64,000 bases of DNA, taken from the NCBI GenBank assembly GCA_963848195.1, contig CAWKCY010000020.1:124001-188000 (forward strand). The letters run 5' to 3'. Below the pieces are notes generated by a model that worked only from the letters and a program-made list of their open reading frames with translations, ran no database searches and was not told the origin of the DNA. Each line of letters begins with the position of its first letter. The stretch's first letter is position 1. Positions 1 through 8,480 of the stretch are shown one piece after another. This DNA is from CAVQBP01 sp963848195 (GTDB lineage Bacteria > Bacteroidota > Ignavibacteria > Ignavibacteriales > Ignavibacteriaceae). Position numbers and translations under genes: made by a program.

Positions 1-217
1 ATCCGCCTCTGAAATGAATTCGGCTGACATTATGAATAGTAAGTTCTTTTACATGAGAAATATCCCCTTCCATGATCCATTTAAACCCGTCTTTTATGCC
101 GATAACATCTATGCCTTCAACTATTGCACGTATTGTAGCCGCTCCAATAACACTATTTATTCCCGGCGCCGGACCACCAGCAACTAGGATTGCTAACTTT
201 TTTGGCGCTATTGACAT
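1..217 (-). CDS. 6-phosphofructokinase, N-terminal fragment
   Basis: The reverse strand from 217 down to the window edge reads as an open N-terminus of about 72 codons. It holds the motif GGPAPGINSVIGAAT, the nucleotide and phosphate-binding loop of the phosphofructokinase family, which phosphorylates fructose 6-phosphate in glycolysis. Where E. coli PfkA has GGDAPGMN, this protein has Pro after the two glycines, a variant I associate with the divergent and PPi-dependent branches, so the phosphoryl donor cannot be assigned. A ribosome binding site (TTAGGAG) lies about 8 nt before the ATG. The gene is cut by the window start, and the catalytic residues lie outside. Confidence 0.8.
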   Translation of the reverse strand, partial: MSIAPKKLAILVAGGPAPGINSVIGAATIRAIVEGIDVIGIKDGFKWIMEGDISHVKELTIHNVSRIHFRGG

Positions 218-263
218 CTATCCTACTCCTAACTTTTTCAGTTGTTTGATTTTAAATAAATAA

Positions 264-2447
264 TTAATTAAGAATTTTTAATTTAGCAAATTTCAGCATC
301 AATTGCTTTACATTATTCCCTTCAAAAACTACGGTAGCTTTCTGCATTTCTCCTACTCCGGTAACCTGAGTTACTTTCCCCAAACCGAATTTTTCATGCA
401 TCACCCTGCTTCCCGGTTTCACCAGTTTATTCTCCTGGTCAAAATCTTCATAATCCACACTTTCAAAATATTCATAATACATCTCTTTTTTCGATTTCCG
501 GTTCGCTTTCCTTCCTATTCCGCCATTTACTTCTTTTAGTAATTCCGGTTTTAGTTCATCAATAAAGCGGGACCTGTTCTGATAAGCAACTTCACCAAAT
601 CTATATCTTGACCTTGCATGTGAAATGTATACTTTCTGCTTGGCTCTGGTAACTGCTACATAAAAGAGTCTTCTTTCTTCTTCAAGTGAAGCTTCCGCAC
701 TAAATCTGTTTGAAAGAGGGAAGATATCTTCTTCGCATCCTGAAATAAAAACTACTGGAAACTCCAGACCTTTTGCACTATGAACTGTTAATAAGGTAAC
801 TGCATTTGCTTCTTCTTCATACAAATCAATATCTGATACAAGTGAGACATCCTCAAGGTATTCTTCAAGTTTTGCCTCTTTATTTGCATTTGAAAATTCA
901 CTTAGTGCAGACAAGAGTTCATTTATATTTTCCCAGCGCGATATTGATTCGGGTGTATTTTCTTCCTTAAACATTCTTAATACCCCGAGCTCATCTACCA
1001 ATGCCCTGGTAAGTTCCCCTACCGATAATTTATCCTTAAGATCAATATATTTATCAAGGAGTACTTTAAATCCTTTAACGTTCTTCTGAATTCTCTCTTT
1101 AATTTCTATAATTTCAAAAACTCTTTGCATTGTATCGAAAAGGGATATTTCATGCTTTCTTGAAAACATTATCATCCTCTTTATTGTAGTACTCCCTATT
1201 CCACGCTGAGGAAAGTTCATTACTCTTAATAAACTTTCTTCATCACTTCGATTTGCAATTATCCTCAAATATGCAATTATATCTTTTACTTCTTTTCGTT
1301 TATAGAATTCTATCCCGCCGATAATTCTATATGGGATCTTTTCTCTCCTAAAAATATCTTCAAGGGCTCTCGATTGTGCGTTTGTCCGGTAAAGGATTGC
1401 AACATCTTTTAATGATAACTTCTTTTTTGAAATTTCATGTTTAATATATTTTGCTATTTGATATGCCTCATCCTTTTCATCCGAACACTTCAACAGAACC
1501 AATAAATCGCCGTCATTATTCTCAGTCCAGAGCGTTTTAATTATTTGTGCCTTATTGTGCTTAATTACGGAATCCGCCGCAGCTAGTATATTTTTTGTTG
1601 AACGATAATTCTGCTCAAGCTTAAATACTTTATGTTTTGGGAAATCTTTTTCAAAGTCAAGCATATTCTCAAGGTTTGCACCTCTCCAGCTATAAATGCT
1701 TTGAGCATCATCCCCTACTACACAAATCTTCTGCTCCTTCGATACTAACATCTTTATAAGTTCATATTGGGCTTTATTTGTATCCTGAAATTCATCAACT
1801 AGTATATAACTGAATTTTTTCTTGTATTTCTGATGTATTTTCGGATTCTGATTAAACAACTCAATTGGTTTTAAAAGTAAATCTTCAAAATCCATTGAAT
1901 TATTTTCAATAAGCCTCCTCTGATATTCATCGAAAATATCTGCTATTTTTTCATCAGTTGGAGAATTAATATGATTTTTCCTGAATTCGGATGGCATTAT
2001 CATATGATTTTTCAAATAACTAATCTTATGCTTTACACCGTTAGGTGTTATTGATTCTATATTGAGATCAAAATCACTGATAATATTACTCACTAAAGAT
2101 TTTGAATCTTCTGAGTCATAAATTGAAAAATTACTCTCGAAATTAAGAATTTTTGATTCAATTCGTAGAATTTTTGCAAATATTGAATGAAATGTACCCA
2201 TCCAGATTGAATTTGCTTTGCTGCCGACTAACTCTCTTATTCTATCCTTCATTTCGTTGGCAGCTTTATTTGTAAAAGTCAAAGCTAAAATACTATCGGG
2301 ATCGTAGCCCTGATCAATTAAAAATGCAACTTTATAAGTAAGAACTTTTGTTTTACCGGACCCGGCACCCGCCACTATCATAGAAGGTCCGTTGTCATAT
2401 TCAACAGCCTTTTTTTGGTCAGGATTTAGAGTTTTTAGGTTTATCAT
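264..2447 (-). CDS. pcrA: UvrD/PcrA-type superfamily 1 DNA helicase
   Basis: This 727-residue protein is a 3'-5' DNA helicase of nucleotide excision repair and replication-fork maintenance. All SF1A motifs are visible: the Q-motif LNPDQKKAV near residue 7, Walker A AGAGSGKT at 26-33, the motif II box VDEFQDT, GDDAQSIYSWRGA (motif III), QNYRST (motif IV), TVHSAKGLEF (motif V) and YVAVTRAK (motif VI). The C-terminus carries the PcrA-type Tudor-like segment HEKFGLGKVTQV, which in PcrA contacts RNA polymerase. Length is normal for the family. It follows the phosphofructokinase gene on the other side of a 46-nt gap and could be read before it. PcrA rather than Rep is favoured by the C-terminal segment. 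Confidence 0.95.
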   Translation of the reverse strand: MINLKTLNPDQKKAVEYDNGPSMIVAGAGSGKTKVLTYKVAFLIDQGYDPDSILALTFTNKAANEMKDRIRELVGSKANSIWMGTFHSIFAKILRIESKILNFESNFSIYDSEDSKSLVSNIISDFDLNIESITPNGVKHKISYLKNHMIMPSEFRKNHINSPTDEKIADIFDEYQRRLIENNSMDFEDLLLKPIELFNQNPKIHQKYKKKFSYILVDEFQDTNKAQYELIKMLVSKEQKICVVGDDAQSIYSWRGANLENMLDFEKDFPKHKVFKLEQNYRSTKNILAAADSVIKHNKAQIIKTLWTENNDGDLLVLLKCSDEKDEAYQIAKYIKHEISKKKLSLKDVAILYRTNAQSRALEDIFRREKIPYRIIGGIEFYKRKEVKDIIAYLRIIANRSDEESLLRVMNFPQRGIGSTTIKRMIMFSRKHEISLFDTMQRVFEIIEIKERIQKNVKGFKVLLDKYIDLKDKLSVGELTRALVDELGVLRMFKEENTPESISRWENINELLSALSEFSNANKEAKLEEYLEDVSLVSDIDLYEEEANAVTLLTVHSAKGLEFPVVFISGCEEDIFPLSNRFSAEASLEEERRLFYVAVTRAKQKVYISHARSRYRFGEVAYQNRSRFIDELKPELLKEVNGGIGRKANRKSKKEMYYEYFESVDYEDFDQENKLVKPGSRVMHEKFGLGKVTQVTGVGEMQKATVVFEGNNVKQLMLKFAKLKILN

Positions 2448-2545
2448 ATTGTTTTTTATTAAGGTTTTTATAAAATTACGAATTTAAGATTGCAAATATA
2501 AAAAATTGTTATTCCAATAAAAAGGTAAGAAATTAACTCAAATCT

Positions 2546-2608
2546 CACTACTAACTACTAACTACTCACTACTAACTACTCACTACTAACTACTCACTAC
2601 TAACTACT
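2546..2608. repeat. Degenerate heptanucleotide tandem array, 3' of hemF
   Basis: About nine head-to-tail 7-mers of the form ACTAACT / ACTCACT fill the interval directly after the hemF stop codon (6 nt away). There are no spacers, so this is not a CRISPR array. A related array (ACTAACT / ACTCAAT) lies at 15829-15881, and a TGACYAW-type version at 7158, 31508 and 41678. Confidence 0.85.
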
Positions 2609-2614
2609 AGCTCC

Positions 2615-3511
2615 TCAATACTCCAGAGGCTGGTAATATCTCATCATTTTTTCCTGATATGAATTTTTTTCTGGTTTATAATTATATATAAACTTCACTT
2701 CGGGGGGCATTGAAATAAATATAGACTCTATTCTTCCGCCTGTTTTTAATCCGAAAAGAGTTCCCCTGTCATAAATCAGATTGAATTCAACATATCTTCC
2801 TCTCCTAATTAATTGAAATTCTTTATCCCTTTCAGAAAAACTTTCATTCTTCCTAATTTTGATTATGGGAAGATACGCTTCCAAAAAGGAATTACCCACC
2901 GATTTAACAAGATCGAAGTGTATATTATTTCCCGGAAGATAATCGAAAAATATCCCTCCTATTCCTCTCATTTCATTTCTATGTTTAACTGTAAAATATT
3001 CATCGCAATACTTCTTAAACTGATAATAGGAATCACCAATTACAGAATTGCATGCTTTTTTCATAACACCATGAAAGTTCCTAAAATCTTCTTCATAAGG
3101 GAAATAAGGAGTAAGATCTACTCCCCCGCCGAACCAGCTTTTCCCGTCCTCTGCCTGCTCTCTATTTTCCATTTCAAAATACCGGATATTCATATGAATC
3201 GTGGGTATTTTCGGCGAAAACGGATGGAGAATTATTGATAATCCGCATACTGCAAATTCGCCCTGTTTTACTTTAATTTGTTCGGCAATTGATTCCGGCA
3301 AAAGCCCGTAAACAGAAGAAAAATTTATTCCCCCTTTTTCGAATATAGTACCGTTGGTAATAACTTTTGTTATTCCGCCTCCACCTTCATTTCTCTCCCA
3401 TTTATCTTCCTTGAATTTTTTATCCTCAATTTCTTCAAGTTCACTGATGATTTTGTTCTGGAGACGGAGAACAAAACTTTCCATTTCTTTAAATCTATCA
3501 GAAAGTTGCAT
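2615..3511 (-). CDS. hemF: Oxygen-dependent coproporphyrinogen III oxidase
   Basis: HemF decarboxylates two propionates of coproporphyrinogen III to give protoporphyrinogen IX, using O2, in the cytoplasm. The 298-residue length is typical. Family signatures are plain: SWFGGGVDLTPYFPYEED, RGIGGIFFDYL, and the C-terminal block from RGRYVEFNL through TGGRIESIFISMPP. The gene is divergent from a ferritin gene at 3626, with only 114 nt between starts, so a heme-synthesis gene and an iron-storage gene share one regulatory region. The presence of the O2-dependent enzyme implies that the host meets oxygen at least sometimes. Confidence 0.96.
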   Translation of the reverse strand: MQLSDRFKEMESFVLRLQNKIISELEEIEDKKFKEDKWERNEGGGGITKVITNGTIFEKGGINFSSVYGLLPESIAEQIKVKQGEFAVCGLSIILHPFSPKIPTIHMNIRYFEMENREQAEDGKSWFGGGVDLTPYFPYEEDFRNFHGVMKKACNSVIGDSYYQFKKYCDEYFTVKHRNEMRGIGGIFFDYLPGNNIHFDLVKSVGNSFLEAYLPIIKIRKNESFSERDKEFQLIRRGRYVEFNLIYDRGTLFGLKTGGRIESIFISMPPEVKFIYNYKPEKNSYQEKMMRYYQPLEY

Positions 3512-3574
3512 TTTACTATTTTCTTTTTATTAAAAATCAATATCCTATTTTATTAAAGATAAACTATTTCTATA

Positions 3575-3589
3575 TTAACGCACCGTTAA
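3575..3589. promoter_or_regulatory. Short dyad between hemF and ferritin
   Basis: TTAACG-CAC-CGTTAA is a perfect 6-bp dyad with a 3-nt centre, lying in the 114-nt divergent intergenic region between hemF and the ferritin gene. Position suggests an operator for an iron- or oxygen-responsive regulator, but it does not match a Fur or FNR consensus that I can name. Confidence 0.25.
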
Positions 3590-3625
3590 AATCCATTCAA
3601 ATATCAAATATTTTTAGGAGCTATT

Positions 3626-4123
3626 ATGATTAAAGATAAGGTTCTCAAAGCACTTAATGAACAAATTAATATGGAAATGAATTCATCATACATATATCTT
3701 GCTATGTCCTCATATTTCTATGAAGAGAATTTAAATGGTTTTGCAATCTGGTTTCGAATCCAGTCTCAGGAAGAATTTTCACATGCATTGAAAATTTTCG
3801 ACTATATCCATCAGGCAAATGCCAATGTTAACTTGTTAACAATTGAAAAACCGAAAACCGAATGGAAATCAGCTCTTGAGATCTTTAAAGATACATATAA
3901 ACATGAACAGGAAGTTACGGCATCAATTTATAATCTCGTTGATCTAACCATTTCTGAAAAAGATCATGCAGCCCACAATTTTCTTCAATGGTTTGTCAGT
4001 GAACAGGTTGAAGAGGAATCAACTGCTCTAAATATACTCGATAAAATTAAACTTGTCGGTGATAATAAAAACGGTCTCTTCCTTTTAGACAGGGAACTCG
4101 GACAAAGAGCCGCAGGAAGATAA
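3626..4123 (+). CDS. ftnA: Non-heme ferritin
   Basis: This 165-residue four-helix ferritin oxidises Fe(II) and stores ferric iron in a 24-subunit shell. The ligands match E. coli FtnA position for position: Glu17, Glu50 and His53 (site A), Glu94 and Glu130 (site B), and Gln127 with Glu126/Glu129 near the third site. A good ribosome binding site (TAGGAG) lies 6-7 nt before the ATG. The gene is divergent from hemF and followed by a hairpin at 4134-4185. A separate heme-type bacterioferritin is at 38423, so the strain has both storage types. Confidence 0.96.
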   Translation: MIKDKVLKALNEQINMEMNSSYIYLAMSSYFYEENLNGFAIWFRIQSQEEFSHALKIFDYIHQANANVNLLTIEKPKTEWKSALEIFKDTYKHEQEVTASIYNLVDLTISEKDHAAHNFLQWFVSEQVEEESTALNILDKIKLVGDNKNGLFLLDRELGQRAAGR

Positions 4124-4133
4124 AAACAAATTG

Positions 4134-4185
4134 TTTTATTGCTTAATTTTTATATCACTTGACCTAGAACAATTAAGCAATAAAA
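4134..4185. terminator. Hairpin after ferritin
   Basis: A perfect 15-bp inverted repeat (TTTTATTGCTTAATT at 4134-4148 and its complement at 4171-4185) with a 22-nt loop begins 10 nt after the ferritin stop. It is AT-rich and followed by TTTCTTTC. It lies between convergent genes (ferritin and yoeB) and may end both transcripts. Confidence 0.6.
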
Positions 4186-4229
4186 ATTTCTTTCTAAATA
4201 TGTCGTAAGCGTATAACAAAATCTTTATA

Positions 4230-4487
4230 TTAAATATCATAATGATATCTACAGCTATATATAAATATTTCATCATTTATAAACTGATATACCAGCCTAT
4301 GCTCTCCTGTTATGCGTCTTGACCAATAACCGGATAAATCAAATTTTAATGGTTCAGGTTTTCCTATCCCTTCGAAAGGATGTCTTTGAATATCTTGTAT
4401 AAGTTCATTAATCTTTTTAAGTATTTTTTTATCCCTTTGCCATGAGACATATTCTTCCCATGAATTTTTTGAAAAAGTAACTCTCAT
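4230..4487 (-). CDS. yoeB: YoeB-family toxin, ribosome-dependent mRNA interferase
   Basis: The 85-residue protein closely resembles E. coli YoeB, which cleaves mRNA in the ribosomal A site. Conserved segments include the WSRRITGEHRLVY stretch and the terminal CRYHY. The catalytic set Glu46/Arg65/His83 of E. coli corresponds here to Glu45, Arg64 and His82, all intact, so the toxin looks active. It starts 2 nt after the stop of its antitoxin gene, the usual order (antitoxin first) for this module, and ends beside the ferritin gene's hairpin. Confidence 0.95.
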   Translation of the reverse strand: MRVTFSKNSWEEYVSWQRDKKILKKINELIQDIQRHPFEGIGKPEPLKFDLSGYWSRRITGEHRLVYQFINDEIFIYSCRYHYDI

Positions 4488-4489
4488 TC

Positions 4490-4741
4490 TTATTCGAATA
4501 ACTTTTTCCTTACAACTTTTCCTTCTTTCATCTGCTTAATAGATTCAAATAATCTATCGGCATTTGCCTTTGATTTAAGAAGGTGCATAGTTTCCATAAT
4601 GGAATTATATTCATCTAATGATATTAAAACAGTACCTCTACCGCTTCCTCTCTTAATAATCAAAGTCTCGTTATTTTCTTCAACGTTATCAAGGAAAGTT
4701 TTAAGATTTGTTCTAAACTCAGTAAAATTTGCAGCAATCAT
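4490..4741 (-). CDS. yefM: YefM/Phd-family antitoxin
   Basis: An 83-residue Phd/YefM antitoxin. The N-terminal half (IAANFTEFRTNLKTFLDNV, with IIKRGSGRGTVLISLDEYNSI following) is the DNA-binding dimerisation fold. The C-terminal half is short and charged, as expected for the part that wraps YoeB. It neutralises YoeB and represses its own operon. A palindromic site with GTAC cores lies 30-51 nt upstream (4771-4792). Confidence 0.93.
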   Translation of the reverse strand: MIAANFTEFRTNLKTFLDNVEENNETLIIKRGSGRGTVLISLDEYNSIMETMHLLKSKANADRLFESIKQMKEGKVVRKKLFE

Positions 4742-4770
4742 TTTGTTTTCACCATAATTATTCTTCGTAA

Positions 4771-4792
4771 TAAGTACAAATATAAGTACTTA
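4771..4792. promoter_or_regulatory. Candidate YefM operator
   Basis: TAAGTAC and GTACTTA form a perfect 7-bp dyad with 8 nt between arms, just upstream of yefM. E. coli YefM binds palindromes with a TGTACA core; the GTAC core and the location make autoregulation through this site likely. This is an inference from position and core only. Confidence 0.5.
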
Positions 4793-4922
4793 TTTAATTA
4801 CTTACAATTTGATTAATTAAAATGATAATTCTTGTATGTAGAAAGTAGTAAGAAATTGTTTAACTGTTATATTGTTGATAAAAGGGCAATTAAACAATTT
4901 AGCAATTGAACAATTAAATCGT

Positions 4923-6245
4923 TCAATGCTTGATGTCTGCAAGAGGAGTTGCAGTATGCCTCATGGAATGAACTTTATTTGCTATAGGTAATTCAACTTC
5001 AGGTTTTACCCTTTTTTCAAAATAATCTCTGAACCGGGTAACCATGAATTTAACCGGCCAGGCAGCCGCTTCACCTAATGCACAGATTGTATTTCCTTCA
5101 ATATTGTTTGCCACACTGATTAACAAATCAATATCTCTAATTGAACCCTGTCCGGCAATGATTCTGTTTAATATCTTCACCATCCAGCCGGTCCCTTCCC
5201 GGCATGGTGTACATTGCCCGCAGCTTTCATGATAATAAAATTTAGATATCCTGGCTAATACTTTCACCAGGTCAGTATCTTCATCCATTACCATTATTCC
5301 CGCAGTACCAATCGCAGAACCAACCAGCTTTAAGGATTCGGCATCCATTTTAACCCCTTCAATCTGATCCCCTCTTATCGGTGGCATTGAAGAACCGCCG
5401 GGAATAACACAAAGAATCTTTTTATTACCCGGAACACCTCCCGCATAATTATAAATTAAATCGGTTAGAAGCATTCCTGAAGGTAATTCGTACACTCCGG
5501 GTTTATTAACATGTCCGCTAATTCCATATAAGATTGTTCCCGGATGTTTCGGTTCACCTATTTTCGAAAACCATTCCCAGCCTTTATTGATTATAGCCGG
5601 CACATTCGTAATAGTTTCAATATTATTAATTGTTGTAGGACATCCCCACAATCCGTTCTGTGCAGGAAAAGGAGGCTTTACTCTTGGATAACCTCTTTTA
5701 CCTTCAAGTGAATTCATTAATGATGACTCTTCTCCGCAAATATATGCACCGGCACCTTTATGTATAAATATATCACACATGAAGGCGGTATTAAAAGTCT
5801 CTTTCATCTTTTCGCCTATATATCCATGAGCATAATCATCATCTATTGCTTTCTGCAATAGTTTAATCCACTTATGATATTCACCGCGTATATAGATATA
5901 TGCTACTTTAGCACCTATGGCATAGCATGTAATTAAAATACCCTCAATTAACTGATGAGGATTAAATTCAAAAATCTGCCTGTCTTTGAAAGAACCCGGC
6001 TCACTTTCATCTCCATTTACACATAAATATTTGGGCTTAGTAGTAGTCTTCGGCATGAAGCTCCACTTAAGTCCTGTAGCAAAAGCAGCTCCGCCTCGTC
6101 CACGTAAACCCGATTTCTTTACCTGGTCAATTATATCATCACTGGTTTGTCCGAAAGCCTTCCTGGCTGCAGAGAAACCATCGTTTTGTAGATATACATC
6201 TAGTTTACAAATATCTTTTATATCAGGTAAAACTATTTTTTCCAT
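4923..6245 (-). CDS. nuoF: NADH-quinone oxidoreductase subunit F
   Basis: NuoF is the NADH- and FMN-binding subunit of respiratory complex I. In its 440 residues one sees the FMN loop RGRGGAAFATGLKW, the segment GDESEPGSFKDR, the NADH-site motif GAGAYICGEESSLM and the N3 4Fe-4S cysteines in SCGQCTPCREGTGW, with the fourth Cys in TICALGE. It is the last nuo gene here; nuoG and the membrane subunits do not follow. The nuoE stop lies 20 nt upstream. Downstream are 180 nt of AT-rich spacer and then yefM in the same direction. Confidence 0.96.
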   Translation of the reverse strand: MEKIVLPDIKDICKLDVYLQNDGFSAARKAFGQTSDDIIDQVKKSGLRGRGGAAFATGLKWSFMPKTTTKPKYLCVNGDESEPGSFKDRQIFEFNPHQLIEGILITCYAIGAKVAYIYIRGEYHKWIKLLQKAIDDDYAHGYIGEKMKETFNTAFMCDIFIHKGAGAYICGEESSLMNSLEGKRGYPRVKPPFPAQNGLWGCPTTINNIETITNVPAIINKGWEWFSKIGEPKHPGTILYGISGHVNKPGVYELPSGMLLTDLIYNYAGGVPGNKKILCVIPGGSSMPPIRGDQIEGVKMDAESLKLVGSAIGTAGIMVMDEDTDLVKVLARISKFYYHESCGQCTPCREGTGWMVKILNRIIAGQGSIRDIDLLISVANNIEGNTICALGEAAAWPVKFMVTRFRDYFEKRVKPEVELPIANKVHSMRHTATPLADIKH

Positions 6246-6265
6246 TTTAACAGGTCCTAGACTAT

Positions 6266-6751
6266 TTAATTTCTATTCTTTAAAGTTTCTAAAATATTAT
6301 CTGTTTGGTTTATATCAAGATTTTCAAAATAATCTTCATTTACCGCAATCATAGGGGCAGTACCGCATGAGCCCATACATTCAACTTCTTCAAGTGAGAA
6401 CTGCATATCATCCGATACCTCCATGCTATTTAATCCCAGCTTCTCTTTAACATGATCATATATCTGATAAGCACCCTTCAGCATACATGAAACATTTGTA
6501 CAAACCTGAATATGATATTTCCCCATAGGTTTCTGATGATACATAGTATAAAAAGTAACAATACCCAGAACCTCCTCAGGAGTCATATCAAGCAGCAAAG
6601 CCGCTTCCTTCATAACCTCCCCCGAAATCCACCCATTCTGTTCCTGCGCAATCCACAAAACCGGCATTACCGCAGCCTTCTTAAAAGGATATTTCTTCAA
6701 TACCCCCTCTATTCTCCCAAGATTCTCTTCCGAAAATTTAAAGTCAGTCAT
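6266..6751 (-). CDS. nuoE: NADH-quinone oxidoreductase subunit E
   Basis: NuoE carries the N1a 2Fe-2S cluster of complex I. The 161-residue thioredoxin-like protein shows the four cluster cysteines in CTNVSC and CMGSCG, in the usual order. Its start codon overlaps by one base (TAATG) the stop codon of the preceding four-helix-bundle gene, so the two are translationally coupled, an unusual arrangement for a nuo operon. Confidence 0.95.
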   Translation of the reverse strand: MTDFKFSEENLGRIEGVLKKYPFKKAAVMPVLWIAQEQNGWISGEVMKEAALLLDMTPEEVLGIVTFYTMYHQKPMGKYHIQVCTNVSCMLKGAYQIYDHVKEKLGLNSMEVSDDMQFSLEEVECMGSCGTAPMIAVNEDYFENLDINQTDNILETLKNRN

Positions 6752-7143
6752 TAATTATTACCATTATTATTAAAATTTAAATCAATAGAAGATTCTTTAC
6801 CAATAGAATTAATATAACTATTTAGTTTTTTCCCGATTAAAACAATATTATTTGAAAAATTATCAAATTCATCATTGGTAATCAAATTTCTATTTTTAGC
6901 CTTTGTCAACCACGTAATAGTTTCATATAATGAACCCCTAGAGTAATAACAAAACTGTTTATTCTCTTTATAAAAATATCTTCCGAACCCTTCACTTAAA
7001 TTAGCAGCAACCGAATCCACAGCCCTAACCATTTGCTTACCCACAGTATCCTTCTCAAAATAATTCCATTTATTAACAATCTCCCAAATTTTATCCGCAA
7101 TTTCCATAGATAACTGATATACCTGTAATTCCTCTAATTTCAT
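6751..7143 (-). CDS. Four-helix bundle protein (23S rRNA intervening-sequence family)
   Basis: The 130-residue protein belongs to the family first found in 23S rRNA intervening sequences (PF05635, TIGR02436). The recognisable parts are the LEELQVYQLSMEIADKIWE start, the core motif SVAANLSEGFGR and the following YSRGSLYETITWL segment. Members form pentameric helical bundles; their function is unknown. Here it is not in an rRNA gene but between nuoD and nuoE in the same direction, with a ribosome binding site (AAAGGGA) and a one-base overlap with nuoE. A heptanucleotide array lies between nuoD and this gene. That looks like an insertion that has become part of the operon. Confidence 0.92.
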   Translation of the reverse strand: MKLEELQVYQLSMEIADKIWEIVNKWNYFEKDTVGKQMVRAVDSVAANLSEGFGRYFYKENKQFCYYSRGSLYETITWLTKAKNRNLITNDEFDNFSNNIVLIGKKLNSYINSIGKESSIDLNFNNNGNN

Positions 7144-7157
7144 AAAAATCCCTTTCT

Positions 7158-7220
7158 ATGACCAAATGACTAATGACTAATGACCATTGACCAATGACTA
7201 ATGACCATTGACCAATGACT
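7158..7220. repeat. Degenerate heptanucleotide array (TGACTAA/TGACCAT/TGACCAA)
   Basis: Nine consecutive 7-mers of the pattern TGACYAW fill the gap between the nuoD stop (2 nt away) and the four-helix gene. The same pattern appears at 31508-31560 and 41678-41734. On the coding strand it begins immediately after the nuoD stop codon. Confidence 0.85.
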
Positions 7221-7222
7221 TT

Positions 7223-8476
7223 TTATTTATCCGCCTCCCCCATCACTGGATCCAGGCTCCCAATTATCGCCACAACATCCGATACCATATGTCCCTTTAT
7301 CAAATGGGATAAGGATTGCAGATTAATAAACGAGGGGGAGCGTATCTTACATTTCCAGGGTTTCCCTTCCCCGTTACTTACGAGATAAAATCCTAGTTCA
7401 CCTTTGGGATTTTCAATTGCGCTGTATATTTCTCCAACAGGAGGATGAATACCAAAATTAATTATCATAAAGTCATGGATTAATTCCTCCATCTTAGTAT
7501 ATACTTCCGCTTTTTTAGGAAGAACTTTTTTAGGCTGATTCAATATAGTCTCTCCGGCTGGCATTTTATCTAGAATCTGTCGAACTATCTTTATACTTTC
7601 ACGCGCCTCATCAACTCTAACAAAATACCGTGCAAGACTGTCTCCTTCACTATAAACTGGAACTTTAAAATCCATCTCATTATAGAATAAATATGGAGTA
7701 GCTCTTCTTAAATCAAATTCAACCCCGCTCCCTCTAAGACTCGATCCTGTTAATCCAAGATCTATCGCATCTTCTTTTGAAATTACACCAACACCTTCAA
7801 GTCTCTCAATAAAGATCCTATTTGTATTTATTAACCTTTCGGCTTCATCAAGGTTCTCTTCAAACTGATCTATAAACCATTTTACCTTTGCCAGAGCTTC
7901 AGGCTGAACATCATTAGCTACTCCGCCGATCCTTGTATAACTATTGGTAAACCTTGCACCGCAAATTATATCCCATATATCAAGAATCTTTTCTCTTTCT
8001 CTTAGGGTCCATAAAAACACTGTTAAAGCACCAACATCCATTGTAAGTGCACCGATTGCTACCAGGTGAGATGCAACCCTCGCAAGTTCCGCAACCATCA
8101 TTCTTATGTATTGAGCCCTTGGAGGAGCTTCAATTCCGGCTAACTTTTCAACTGCTAACGCCCACGCAACATTATTAGATAAAGGCGCCAGATAATCTAG
8201 CCTATCAGTATGAGGAATAAATTCATGGTAGCTCATATTCTCTGCCATTTTTTCATAACCTCTATGCAGATATCCAAGTTCTGCTACAGAAGCAATAATG
8301 GTTTCACCATCAAGTCTTAATAAAACACGCAGTACACCATGAGTCGCCGGATGCTGGGGACCCATATTCAAAATCATTTCATTTTCAAGAGCATCTTCAA
8401 CTGTAAGATCCGTCTCTGTATTTAATAGAGCTTCTATTATTTTAGGATGGACATCATCTTTATTTATTTTTTCCAT
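7223..8476 (-). CDS. nuoD: NADH-quinone oxidoreductase subunit D
   Basis: NuoD is the 49-kDa-type subunit that lines the quinone pocket of complex I. The motif NMGPQHPATHGVLRVLLRLDGE, split by residue here as NMGPQHPATHGVL then RVLLRLDGE, is diagnostic, as are HRGYEKM and the C-terminal GDLDP-like block (GSLDPVMGEADK). An upstream in-frame ATG at 8560 would run 80 nt into nuoC and adds unrelated residues, so I choose the ATG at 8476, 4 nt after the nuoC stop, giving 417 residues. A repeat array follows its stop directly. Confidence 0.95.
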   Translation of the reverse strand: MEKINKDDVHPKIIEALLNTETDLTVEDALENEMILNMGPQHPATHGVLRVLLRLDGETIIASVAELGYLHRGYEKMAENMSYHEFIPHTDRLDYLAPLSNNVAWALAVEKLAGIEAPPRAQYIRMMVAELARVASHLVAIGALTMDVGALTVFLWTLREREKILDIWDIICGARFTNSYTRIGGVANDVQPEALAKVKWFIDQFEENLDEAERLINTNRIFIERLEGVGVISKEDAIDLGLTGSSLRGSGVEFDLRRATPYLFYNEMDFKVPVYSEGDSLARYFVRVDEARESIKIVRQILDKMPAGETILNQPKKVLPKKAEVYTKMEELIHDFMIINFGIHPPVGEIYSAIENPKGELGFYLVSNGEGKPWKCKIRSPSFINLQSLSHLIKGHMVSDVVAIIGSLDPVMGEADK

Positions 8477-8480
8477 AATA

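Noticed and set aside
72..263. Plus-strand open frame of 63 residues
   Set aside because: It is the shadow of the phosphofructokinase N-terminus on the minus strand, which has a conserved motif.
2546..2608. Possible CRISPR array after hemF
   Set aside because: The 7-nt units are contiguous with no unique spacers of constant length, and no cas gene is nearby.
3740..3770. tRNA-like T-loop sequence TTCGAATCC in the ferritin gene
   Set aside because: It lies within a conserved coding sequence and has no cloverleaf around it; no tRNA was recognised in the window.
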